From positions 124,001-188,000 of the forward strand of contig NZ_QKZV01000003.1 in NCBI RefSeq assembly GCF_003254115.1: DNA of 64,000 nt, read 5' to 3'. Position numbers and translations under genes: made by a program. Of this stretch, positions 35,828 to 45,400 are shown piece after piece; the first letter of the stretch is position 1, and the number at the start of each line of letters is the position of its first letter. Below the pieces are notes generated by a model. It was not told the DNA's origin. It searched no databases and saw nothing but the letters and a program-made list of their open reading frames with translations. The stretch comes from Hydrotalea sandarakina. Lineage in GTDB: Bacteria > Bacteroidota > Bacteroidia > Chitinophagales > Chitinophagaceae.

Positions 35828-37522
35828 ATGCAAAAAGAATTAAACAAATACAGCAAAACGCTTACTCAAGATGAAACACAACCGGCAGCACAAGCAATGT
35901 ATTATGCACTTGGCCTTAAAGAAGAAGATTTAAAAAAAGCGCAGGTAGGCATTGCCAGTATGGGATGGGATGGGAACCCTTGTAATATGCACTTGAATGA
36001 TATGGCTACTGTGGTGAAGAAAAGTGTTGATAACACTGAAGGTTTATTGGGTTTACGTTTTTATACTATTGGTGTTAGTGATGGTATTAGCATGGGAACA
36101 GATGGCATGCGTTATTCATTAGTGAGTCGCGATTTAATTGCCGATAGCATAGAAACCAATGCTGCCGCACAATATTACGATGCATTAATTACTATACCCG
36201 GTTGCGATAAAAATATGCCGGGTTCCATTATGGCTATGAGCCGTTTAAACCGTCCAAGTTTAATGATTTACGGAGGTACCATTGCTGCAGGCCATTATAA
36301 AGGCGAAGATTTAAATATTGTTTCTGCATTTGAAGCATTAGGGCAAAAAATTGCAGGAAAATTAAGTGAAGGAGATTTTAAGGGTATCATTCAGCATGCT
36401 TGCCCGGGAGCGGGTGCTTGCGGTGGCATGTATACCGCTAATACCATGGCTTCGGCCATTGAAGCATTGGGCATGAGTTTACCTTACTCATCTACTAACC
36501 CTGCTTTGAGTAATGACAAACAAAAAGAGTGTGAAGCAGCTGGAAAGGCTATTAAGCTTTTAATGGAAAAAGACATTAAACCTAGCGACATTATGACCCG
36601 CGAAGCTTTTGAAAATGCTGTAACAATCGTAATGGCATTAGGTGGAAGTACCAACGCCGTATTGCATCTTATTGCAATGGCTAAAACCATTGGTGTGCCT
36701 TTTACTATTAACGATTTCCAAAAAATAAGTGATAAAGTTCCTGTATTAGCTGATTTTAAACCCAGCGGAAAATATTTAATGGAAGATTTACATCAACACG
36801 GAGGTTTACCGGCTGTAATGAAATACTTATTGAAAAAAGGTTTTCTGCACGGTCAATGCCTAACCGTTACGGGTAAAACAGTAGCAGAAAATGCTGAGGA
36901 AGCAAGAGATTTAGATTTTGAAAAACAACAAGTAATTAAACCCGTTGAAACCCCTATTAAAGCAACGGGACACTTACAAATTTTATTTGGCAATTTGGCA
37001 AGTGAAGGTGCAGTAGCTAAAATTACCGGCAAAGAGGGTACTCATTTCAAAGGCCCAGCTCGTGTATTTAATGGTGAACATGATTTTATTAAAGGAATTG
37101 AAAACAAAGTAATTAAACCCGGCGATGTGGTCGTTATCCGATACATTGGCCCTAAAGGTGCACCGGGCATGCCCGAAATGTTGAAACCTACCAGTGCCAT
37201 TGTAGGGGCCGGCTTAGGGAAAAGTGTGGCTTTAATTACCGATGGCAGATTTAGTGGTGGTACACATGGTTTTGTGGTTGGCCACATTACACCCGAGGCA
37301 TTTACAGGAGGCCTATTGGCGTTAGTAGAAAATGATGATATTATTGAAATTGATGCCATTAAAAACACCATCAATTTATTGGTAGACGAAAAAACCATTG
37401 AAAGCAGAAAACAACAATGGAAACGCCCCGAATTAAAAGCCACAAAAGGAGTACTGTATAAATATATTCAATTGGTAAAATCAGCGTCTGAGGGCTGTGT
37501 TACCGATGAGCAAACCTTTTAA
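35828..37522 (+). CDS. ilvD: Dihydroxy-acid dehydratase
   Basis: IlvD dehydrates 2,3-dihydroxy-3-methyl(butanoate/pentanoate) to the 2-oxo acids of Val and Ile. The 564-residue protein has the iron-sulfur cysteines in [16 protein letters not shown] and [16 protein letters not shown]. It also has the family motifs [29 protein letters not shown] and [20 protein letters not shown], and near the C-terminus [22 protein letters not shown]. The length is full. The next gene, ilvB, starts 20 bases after its stop. Confidence 0.97.
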   Translation: MQKELNKYSKTLTQDETQPAAQAMYYALGLKEEDLKKAQVGIASMGWDGNPCNMHLNDMATVVKKSVDNTEGLLGLRFYTIGVSDGISMGTDGMRYSLVSRDLIADSIETNAAAQYYDALITIPGCDKNMPGSIMAMSRLNRPSLMIYGGTIAAGHYKGEDLNIVSAFEALGQKIAGKLSEGDFKGIIQHACPGAGACGGMYTANTMASAIEALGMSLPYSSTNPALSNDKQKECEAAGKAIKLLMEKDIKPSDIMTREAFENAVTIVMALGGSTNAVLHLIAMAKTIGVPFTINDFQKISDKVPVLADFKPSGKYLMEDLHQHGGLPAVMKYLLKKGFLHGQCLTVTGKTVAENAEEARDLDFEKQQVIKPVETPIKATGHLQILFGNLASEGAVAKITGKEGTHFKGPARVFNGEHDFIKGIENKVIKPGDVVVIRYIGPKGAPGMPEMLKPTSAIVGAGLGKSVALITDGRFSGGTHGFVVGHITPEAFTGGLLALVENDDIIEIDAIKNTINLLVDEKTIESRKQQWKRPELKATKGVLYKYIQLVKSASEGCVTDEQTF

Positions 37523-37542
37523 TCACAATAAAATATTTAATA

Positions 37543-39288
37543 ATGGATACTGTAATCACTGCACCTAATAAAACAGCTACATCAACACCTAAACCAACTG
37601 TTTCCATTTCAGGATCACAAGCGGTGTTAGATGCGTTATTAGCTGAAAATGCAACTACCATTTTTGGATATCCCGGGGGTGCAATTATGCCGATATATGA
37701 TGCTTTATACGATTATACCAACCAAATAAAGCATATATTGGTTCGCCACGAACAAGGCGCCATTCATGCAGCACAGGGCTATGCCCGCAGTTCGGGTAAA
37801 ACCGGTGTAGTATTTGCAACCAGTGGTCCTGGTGCCACTAATCTTGTTACCGGTTTAGCAGATGCAATGATAGATAGTACTCCGTTAGTGTGCATCACAG
37901 GCCAGGTATTTGCACATTTATTAGGAACAGATGCATTTCAGGAAGTGGATGTAATCAACATTACAACCCCGGTAACCAAATGGAATTATCAAATTACAGA
38001 CGCAACTGAAATACCGCATGTTTTAGCGAAGGCATTTTTTATTGCCGGCACCGGAAGACCGGGCCCTGTTTTAATTGATATTACCAAAAATGCGCAACTG
38101 CAAAAGTTTGAATACAGTGGTTACGAAAAATGTAATCACATAAGAAGTTACAGGCCCAAACCTATCATTAGAAAAAGTTATATAGAAGAAGCTGCGAAAG
38201 TGATTAATGAAGCCAAAAAACCATTCGTAATTTTTGGACAGGGTGTTATTTTAGGAAAGGCAGAACAGGAACTAAAAGCATTTATTGAAAAAGGAAATTT
38301 TCCCGCTGCATGGACTGTATTAGGTTTAAGCGCTTTACCAACAGAGCATCCCTTAAACATGGGTATGTTAGGCATGCATGGCAACTATGGACCAAATGTT
38401 TTAACCAATGAATGCGATGTGTTAATTGCGGTAGGAATGCGCTTCGACGATCGTGTTACCGGACGTTTAGATAAATACGCCAAACAAGCTAAAGTTATTC
38501 ATTTAGATATTGATCCTGCAGAAATTGATAAAAACGTTCAAACCACAGTTCCTGTTTGGGGCGATTGTAAGGAAACACTTCCCATGTTAACCCAACTCAT
38601 TCAACCCAATAACCACACAGCATGGATTAATCGTTTTCGCGAATATGCACAGCAGGAATATGATGTAGTTATTCAAAACGAATTAAATCCAACATCGCCA
38701 ATTATGACAATGGGTGAAGTAATTAAAACCTTGAATGAATTGACCAACGGCGATGCCATTGTTGTAACTGATGTTGGGCAACACCAAATGGTTGCCTGCC
38801 GCTATGCAAAATTCAATCAATCAAAAAGCAATATCACATCCGGCGGAGCTGGAACTATGGGCTTTGGCTTACCGGCAGCAATTGGTGCAAAATTTGGTGC
38901 ACCAAACAGAACCGTAGTAGCAATTATTGGCGACGGAGGATTTCAAATGACTTTACAGGAATTAGGTACCATCATGCAATTTAATGTTGATGTAAAAATT
39001 TTAATATTAAATAATGAGTTCTTGGGTATGGTACGTCAATGGCAACAGTTATTCCACGATAAAAGATATTCGTTTGTAGATATTACCAGCCCCAATTTCG
39101 TGCAACTTGCCAAAGCCTATCATATTGAAGGCAATAGCATTAAAGATAGAAGCCAATTGAAAAATGCGTTACAAACCATGTTAAACCACAAAGGGAGTTA
39201 TTTATTAGAAGTTATGGTAGGAAAAGAAAATAATGTATTCCCCATGGTTCCGCAAGGCTGCAGCGTAGCTGAAATTAGATTACAGTAA
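37543..39288 (+). CDS. ilvB: Acetolactate synthase large subunit
   Basis: A thiamine-diphosphate enzyme that makes acetolactate or acetohydroxybutyrate from pyruvate (and 2-oxobutyrate). The 581 residues include a short variable N-terminus, the PYR domain with GYPGGAIMPIYDAL and the catalytic Glu in VRHEQGAIHAAQGYAR, and the FAD/central domain (GMLGMHGNYGPN). The ThDP motif is GDGGFQMTLQELGTIMQFNVDVKILILNN from about residue 466, with EFLGMVRQWQQLF following. The regulatory subunit gene ilvN starts 21 bases downstream. Confidence 0.97.
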   Translation: MDTVITAPNKTATSTPKPTVSISGSQAVLDALLAENATTIFGYPGGAIMPIYDALYDYTNQIKHILVRHEQGAIHAAQGYARSSGKTGVVFATSGPGATNLVTGLADAMIDSTPLVCITGQVFAHLLGTDAFQEVDVINITTPVTKWNYQITDATEIPHVLAKAFFIAGTGRPGPVLIDITKNAQLQKFEYSGYEKCNHIRSYRPKPIIRKSYIEEAAKVINEAKKPFVIFGQGVILGKAEQELKAFIEKGNFPAAWTVLGLSALPTEHPLNMGMLGMHGNYGPNVLTNECDVLIAVGMRFDDRVTGRLDKYAKQAKVIHLDIDPAEIDKNVQTTVPVWGDCKETLPMLTQLIQPNNHTAWINRFREYAQQEYDVVIQNELNPTSPIMTMGEVIKTLNELTNGDAIVVTDVGQHQMVACRYAKFNQSKSNITSGGAGTMGFGLPAAIGAKFGAPNRTVVAIIGDGGFQMTLQELGTIMQFNVDVKILILNNEFLGMVRQWQQLFHDKRYSFVDITSPNFVQLAKAYHIEGNSIKDRSQLKNALQTMLNHKGSYLLEVMVGKENNVFPMVPQGCSVAEIRLQ

Positions 39289-39309
39289 TTGCATTTTAAA
39301 AATACAAAT

Positions 39310-39897
39310 ATGAAAAAGGAATATACCATAACCGTTTATACCGAAAATCAAATTGGCTTATTGAATAGAATTGCCATCATTTTTTCGCGTAGAAAAATTA
39401 ATATAGAAAGCTTAAACACTTCACCCTCTGAATCGGAAGGCATTCATCGCTTTACAATTCTAATTAATGAAACAGAGGAAGTGGTAAGAAAACTCTGCAG
39501 GCAAATTGAAAAACAAGTTGAAGTTTTAAAAGCATATTACAATACTGAGGATGAAATTGTATGGCAAGAACTAGCCATGTATAAAGTATCAACCGACGCA
39601 ATAGCTGAAAAAGTAAAAGTTGAAAGGCTACTACGTGAATATGGAGCCCGTGCAGTTGTAATTAGAAAAGATTATACAGTTTTTGAAACATCAGGTCATC
39701 GCGAAGAAACCGACCGCTTAATAAAAGTGTTAGAGCCGCATGGCTTAATTGAATTTGTTAGAAGTGCAAGGGTAGCCATCATTAAATCAAGCAATGGCTT
39801 CCACGAAAAATTAAAACAATTTGAGCAATTAGAACCCGGTGAAGAGGTAATTGAAAATGAATACCTGAGTAAACAGGCTGAAGTATTTTCTATGTAA
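39310..39897 (+). CDS. ilvN: Acetolactate synthase small (regulatory) subunit
   Basis: The 195-residue regulatory subunit. The ATG start gives MKKEYTITVYTENQIGLLNR; a TTG seven codons upstream is not used in this call. Residues of about 4-75 form an ACT domain (NQIGLLNRIAIIFSRRKINIESL) that binds valine in the family. The C-terminal domain (from about 80) has VERLLREYGARAVVIRKDYT and FETSGHREETDRLIKVLEPHG. It activates IlvB and imposes feedback inhibition. It is intact and close to ilvB (21 bases) and ilvC (47 bases). Confidence 0.95.
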   Translation: MKKEYTITVYTENQIGLLNRIAIIFSRRKINIESLNTSPSESEGIHRFTILINETEEVVRKLCRQIEKQVEVLKAYYNTEDEIVWQELAMYKVSTDAIAEKVKVERLLREYGARAVVIRKDYTVFETSGHREETDRLIKVLEPHGLIEFVRSARVAIIKSSNGFHEKLKQFEQLEPGEEVIENEYLSKQAEVFSM

Positions 39898-39944
39898 TAA
39901 ACCATTATACAAACAACCAACATTAAAAACTAAAAATTAGCAAA

Positions 39945-40991
39945 ATGGCAAAACTGAATTTTGGCGGCGTTGAAGAAAATGTAGTAACCCGCGAAGAATT
40001 TCCTCTTTCAAAAGCACAGGATGTATTGAAAAATGAAATTGTGGCTGTAATAGGATATGGCGTTCAAGGTCCCGGACAGGCTTTGAATATGCGCGACAAT
40101 GGCATTAACGTTATTGTAGGCCAGCGCAAAAATTCGAAAACGTGGGATAAAGCCATTGCCGATGGTTTTGTTCCCGGACAAACTTTGTTTGAAATTGAAG
40201 AGGCTTTACAAAAAGGCACCATTATTTGTTACCTGCTCAGCGATGCTGCTCAAATTGCTTTATGGCCAACCGTAAAAAAACACTTAACACCGGGGAAAGC
40301 ATTGTATTTTTCGCACGGCTTTGGTATTACTTTTAATGATCAAACCGGTATTGTTCCTCCTAAAGATGTGGATGTATTTTTAGTTGCCCCAAAAGGTTCC
40401 GGAACTTCATTAAGAAGAATGTTTTTACAAGGACGTGGCCTAAACAGCAGTTTTGCCATATACCAAGATGCTACAGGAAAAGCTAAAGAAAGAGTAATTG
40501 CTTTAGGCATTGCCGTTGGTAGTGGTTATTTATTTGAAACTGATTTCAGAAAAGAAGTATACAGCGATTTAACCGGTGAAAGAGGCACATTAATGGGTGC
40601 CATACAAGGCATATTTGCTGCACAATACCAGGTATTGCGCGATAAAGGCCATTCACCCAGTGAAGCATTTAATGAAACTGTTGAAGAACTTACCCAAAGT
40701 TTAATGCCTTTAGTTGCAGAAAATGGCATGGATTGGATGTATGCCAACTGTTCAACTACTGCACAACGGGGAGCACTTGACTGGTGGAAAAAATTCAGGG
40801 ATGCTACCGCACCTGTTTTTAAGGAATTATATGAAAGCGTTGCCAGTGGGAAAGAATCACAACGCTCCATTGATTCCAACAGTCAGCCTGATTACAGAGA
40901 AAAATTAGAAAAAGAATTACAAGAATTACGCGATAGCGAAATGTGGCAGGCCGGAAAAACTGTACGCAGTTTAAGGCCTGAAAATCAGTAA
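39945..40991 (+). CDS. ilvC: Ketol-acid reductoisomerase
   Basis: IlvC isomerises and reduces acetolactate to dihydroxyisovalerate. The 348-residue protein carries a Rossmann motif (VAVIGYGVQGPGQALNMRDN) with GYGVQG near residue 37, QRKNSKTWDKA in the NADPH loop, and LFSHGFGIT-like catalytic surroundings (YFSHGFGITF). The magnesium-binding segment is TDFRKEVYSDLTGERG, and ANCSTTAQRGALDWW is near 260. The length places it in the short class I group. A strong hairpin sits between this gene and ilvA. Confidence 0.96.
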   Translation: MAKLNFGGVEENVVTREEFPLSKAQDVLKNEIVAVIGYGVQGPGQALNMRDNGINVIVGQRKNSKTWDKAIADGFVPGQTLFEIEEALQKGTIICYLLSDAAQIALWPTVKKHLTPGKALYFSHGFGITFNDQTGIVPPKDVDVFLVAPKGSGTSLRRMFLQGRGLNSSFAIYQDATGKAKERVIALGIAVGSGYLFETDFRKEVYSDLTGERGTLMGAIQGIFAAQYQVLRDKGHSPSEAFNETVEELTQSLMPLVAENGMDWMYANCSTTAQRGALDWWKKFRDATAPVFKELYESVASGKESQRSIDSNSQPDYREKLEKELQELRDSEMWQAGKTVRSLRPENQ

Positions 40992-41004
40992 TAAAATGTG
41001 TGTC

Positions 41005-41036
41005 AAGATGATGGTGTAGCGTTACACCATCATCTT
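41005..41036 (+). repeat. Strong hairpin between ilvC and ilvA
   Basis: A perfect 14-bp stem (AAGATGATGGTGTA at 41005-41018, TACACCATCATCTT at 41023-41036) with GCGT loop. Only three T follow before a run of A, so it is a poor intrinsic terminator. It could reduce read-through into ilvA or protect the ilvE-C message from 3' decay. Confidence 0.7.
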
Positions 41037-41053
41037 TAAAAAAAATTGTGGCA

Positions 41054-42307
41054 ATGCAGGTTCAGGAAAAAATAGAGGTATTCAATTTTCAAGAGGCTTA
41101 TCAAAAACTAAAGCAGGTAGTAGTAAAAACACCACTACAATACAATGAAGTTTTATCAAAACAATACCATTGCAAAATATTTCTTAAACGCGAAGATTTG
41201 CAAATCGTTCGTTCCTACAAAATTCGCGGCGCATATAATTTACTAAACAGCATTCCTACACAACAATTACAAAAAGGCGTTGTATGTGCAAGCGCCGGTA
41301 ACCACGCACAGGGCTTTGCGTATAGCTGCAAATACCTGGGCATTAAAGGTGTAATTTTTATGCCGATAATCACACCCAAACAAAAAATTAATCAAACTAA
41401 AATGTTTGGGGAGGATGCAATTGAAATTATTTTAACGGGTGATACTTTTGATGATTGTGCCGCAGCCGCACAAGAATATACCTTACAACACGGAATGACC
41501 TTCATTCCCCCATTCGATGATTTTAAAATTATTGAAGGACAAGCAACAGTGGGAATGGAAATTCTGGAGGAATTGCACTTAATTGATTATTTGTTTTTAC
41601 CCGTTGGGGGCGGTGGATTAGCCGCAGGTGTTGGCAGCTATTTCCAAAGGCAAGCACCTCAAACAAAAATTATAGGTGTTGAACCAGAAGGGGCTCCATC
41701 CATGACACGAGCTTTTGAATGCGGTTATCCGGTTGCCTTACCAACTATTGACCGATTTGTAGATGGTGCTGCCGTTAAAAAAGTGGGTAATCTTACCTAC
41801 CCCATTTGTAAATCAACACTTTCAGAACTATGCCTGGTTCCCGAAGGAAAAGTGTGTACCACAATTTTAAATTTATACAACCAAAACGCCATTGTTGCAG
41901 AACCCGCCGGCGCTTTAAGTATTGCTGCATTAGATGCATTTGCAGACCAAATTAAAAACAAAACCGTTGTTTGCATTATTAGCGGAGGCAACAATGATAT
42001 TGACCGAATGCCCGAAATAAAAGAAAGGGCTTTGCAATTTGAAGGTTTAAAACATTATTTCTTAATACAATTTGCACAACGTCCCGGTGCACTCAGAGAA
42101 TTTTTAAACGATGTGCTGGGTAAAAACGATGACATTACCCGCTTTGAATACATGCAAAAAACCAATAAAGAAAAAGGTCCTGCATTGGTAGGCATTGAAT
42201 TAAGTAATCGTAACGATTATACCGCACTTATTCAACGCATGCAACAACATCAAATAGATTTTACGGAAATTAATAAACAAAACACACTTTTTAGCTATCT
42301 TATCTAA
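41054..42307 (+). CDS. ilvA: Threonine dehydratase (biosynthetic)
   Basis: IlvA deaminates threonine to 2-oxobutyrate, the entry to isoleucine. The start is the ATG at 41054 (417 residues); a GTG two codons upstream is possible. The PLP-lysine motif is IVRSYKIRGAYNLL near residue 55, ASAGNHAQGFAYSCK follows, and the glycine-rich phosphate loop is LPVGGGGLAAGVG. The last 80-90 residues (KHYFLIQFAQRPGALREFL) form one ACT-like domain, as in the short biosynthetic type. It links ThrABC, 15 kb away in the same window, with the ilv pathway. Confidence 0.95.
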   Translation: MQVQEKIEVFNFQEAYQKLKQVVVKTPLQYNEVLSKQYHCKIFLKREDLQIVRSYKIRGAYNLLNSIPTQQLQKGVVCASAGNHAQGFAYSCKYLGIKGVIFMPIITPKQKINQTKMFGEDAIEIILTGDTFDDCAAAAQEYTLQHGMTFIPPFDDFKIIEGQATVGMEILEELHLIDYLFLPVGGGGLAAGVGSYFQRQAPQTKIIGVEPEGAPSMTRAFECGYPVALPTIDRFVDGAAVKKVGNLTYPICKSTLSELCLVPEGKVCTTILNLYNQNAIVAEPAGALSIAALDAFADQIKNKTVVCIISGGNNDIDRMPEIKERALQFEGLKHYFLIQFAQRPGALREFLNDVLGKNDDITRFEYMQKTNKEKGPALVGIELSNRNDYTALIQRMQQHQIDFTEINKQNTLFSYLI

Positions 42308-42358
42308 TTTTTTAAGCAAAAACTTAGATAATTTAAACAATTTTCCCAAAAAATTAAA

Positions 42359-42366
42359 TATATTTG
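42359..42366 (+). promoter_or_regulatory. Putative -7 element (TAtaTTTG) of gltBD
   Basis: An exact TAnnTTTG match 38 bases before the gltB ATG, with transcription start predicted near 42373. No exact TTTG lies at the -33 distance (a TTTA is at 42332-42335). Confidence 0.5.
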
Positions 42367-42404
42367 AACAATTACCGCCATTACATAAAATAATTCAAAC
42401 AACA

Positions 42405-45400
42405 ATGGTAAACTTTAACAACACAATGGCTGCAAACGAAGGTTTATACAACCCTGCTTTTGAACATGATGCTTGTGGTATTGGTTTCGTTGCCAATATT
42501 AAAGGCAATAAGTCGCATCAAAATGTATTAGATGCCCTTACCATTTTAGAAAACATGGAGCATAGAGGTGCCTGCGGATGCGAAAACAATACGGGCGATG
42601 GTGCGGGCATTATGATTCAACTACCCCATGAATTTTTCTTTGAAGAATGTGTAAAACTTGGGGTACATCTGCCCAGTTTTGGAAAATACGGAGTTGGCAT
42701 GATCTTCTTTCCAAAAGATATTCGATTAAAGGAAGAATGCCGCGATATATTTAACAGAGCTGCTGAAACACTCGGACTTGAAATTCTTGCCTATAGAAAA
42801 GTGCCTGTTAATCCTTCAAACATAGGTGCAACAGCTCTTTCAGTAGAACCTGAAATTGAACAAGTTTTTATAGCATGCCCCGATCATATTAACCATGCCG
42901 ATGCATTTGAAAGAAAATTATTTGTATTAAGAAACTATGCTACACATACAATTCAAAATACAGTAAAAAAAGATAATATTGGTTTTTACATTGCTTCACT
43001 TTCTTATAAAACAATTGTTTATAAAGGGCAATTAACCAGCATGCAGGTTCGCACTTATTTTCCCGATTTGCAAAATAAAAGAGTAGTAAGTGCATTTGGC
43101 TTGGTACACTCACGCTTTGCTACCAACACATTTCCTTCATGGAAATTAGCACAACCATTCCGTTACATTGCACACAATGGCGAAATCAATACATTACAAG
43201 GCAACTTAAACTGGTTAAAAACCAGTGAGAAAGGATTCACTACACCTTATTTTACTAAAGAAGAAATGGAAATGCTTTTGCCCATTGTTTCTGAAAACCA
43301 GTCTGATTCTGCTTGTTTAGATAACATGATTGAATTGCTAACCTTATCAGGTCGATCACTTCCGCATGTAATGATGATGCTGATTCCGGAAGCTTGGGAT
43401 GGTAATGAACAAATGGATCCGGTAAAAAAAGCGTTCTATGAGTTTCATGCGGCTTTTCAGGAACCTTGGGACGGGCCTGCTTCCATTTCATTTACCGATG
43501 GCAAAATAATTGGTGCCACTTTAGACAGAAATGGATTACGCCCATCACGTTACTGTGTAACAAAAGATGATAGAGTAATTATGGCTTCTGAAACCGGCGT
43601 ATTGCCCGTTGATCCTGAGCTAATAATTGAAAAAGGTCGCCTACAACCCGGCAAAATGTTTGTGGTTGATATGGAACAAGGTAGAATTATTAGTGATGAA
43701 GAATTGAAGAAAGATATTTGTTCCAGAAAGCCTTATGCAGAATGGTTAAACAAATATAAAATTCGTTTAGAAGAATTACCTGAACCCAGGGTAACGTTTA
43801 CCCATTTACATCACGATCAGGTATTCAAATACCAAAAAGCGTTTGGCTACACCACAGAAGATTTAGAAACCATTATTGCCCCTATGGCATTAGATGGCAA
43901 AGAACCCATCGGTTCAATGGGTACTGATACACCATTGGCCATTTTAAGTAATCAACCACAGCATTTAAGCCATTATTTTAAACAATTGTTTGCGCAGGTT
44001 ACTAATCCACCTATCGATCCTATTCGCGAAAAGATGGTGATGAGCCTTGCCACATTTGCAGGAAACAATGGAAATATATTGGTAGAAGATCCGCTTGATT
44101 GCCATAGTGTAGCACTGAAGCATCCAATTCTAAACAACCACGAACTAGAAAAAATTAGAAGTATTGATACCGGAATTTTTCAAGCAAAAACACTTCAAAC
44201 CTATTTCCGTGCTGATGGACAACCCGGTTCATTACAAAAAGGCATTGACCGACTTTGTCGTTATGCAGTTGATGCGGTTGAAGATGGCTTTGAAGTACTC
44301 ATCCTCTCCGATCGCGCAATTGACAGTGAACATGCACCTATTCCAACTTTATTAGCAACTGCTGCTGTACATCACCATTTAATTAGAAAAGGATATCGTG
44401 GGCAAGTAGGTATTATTGTTGAGGCAGGCGATGTTTGGGAAGTACACCATTTTGCCTGTTTAATTGGTTTTGGTGCAACTGCAATTAACCCATATTTAGC
44501 ATTGTCAACCATTCGCGATATGAAGATGAATGGACAATTAAAAACTGACCTGGATGTTGATCAGTTGAAGAAAAATTATATTAAAGCAGTTTGTGACGGG
44601 TTATTGAAAGTGTTTTCCAAAATGGGTATCTCAACCTTACAATCCTACCAGGGTGCGCAAATTTTTGAAATTGTGGGATTGAATCAATCCGTAGTTGATA
44701 AATATTTTACCGGTGCCACTTCCCGTATTCAAGGAATGGGGTTAGATGAAATTGCTCGTGAAGCTTTGGCAAAACACCAATTAGCTTTCAGCAAAAAAGA
44801 AGCACCTGTTCAGCGATTAGCAGTTGGTGGGTTATATCAATGGAAAAGAAAAGGAGAAGAACATTTGTTCAATCCTCAAACCATTCATTTATTGCAATAT
44901 GCTACGCGAATGAATGATTATAATACCTACAAAAAGTACGCAAAGCTTATTAATGAGCAGGGCGCAAAAGCATGCACTATTCGCAGTTTATTAGATTTTA
45001 AAAGAACAAGACAACCTATATCCATTGACGAAGTAGAACCTGCAGAAAATATTTACAAACGCTTTGCCACAGGCGCAATGAGTTTCGGCTCTATTTCCCA
45101 TGAAGCTCATAGTACATTGGCTATTGCCATGAATCGTCTTGGTGCAAAAAGCAATACCGGCGAAGGCGGCGAGGACGAAATAAGATACACGCCTTTACCC
45201 AACGGCGATAGTATGCGCAGTGCTATTAAACAAGTAGCCTCTGCACGCTTTGGTGTAACCAGTTTATATTTAACCGAAGCCGATGAATTGCAAATTAAAA
45301 TGGCACAAGGTGCAAAGCCCGGTGAAGGCGGACAATTACCCGGCCATAAAGTTGATGAATGGATTGGAAAAGTACGGCATGCAACGCCGGGTGTAGGATT

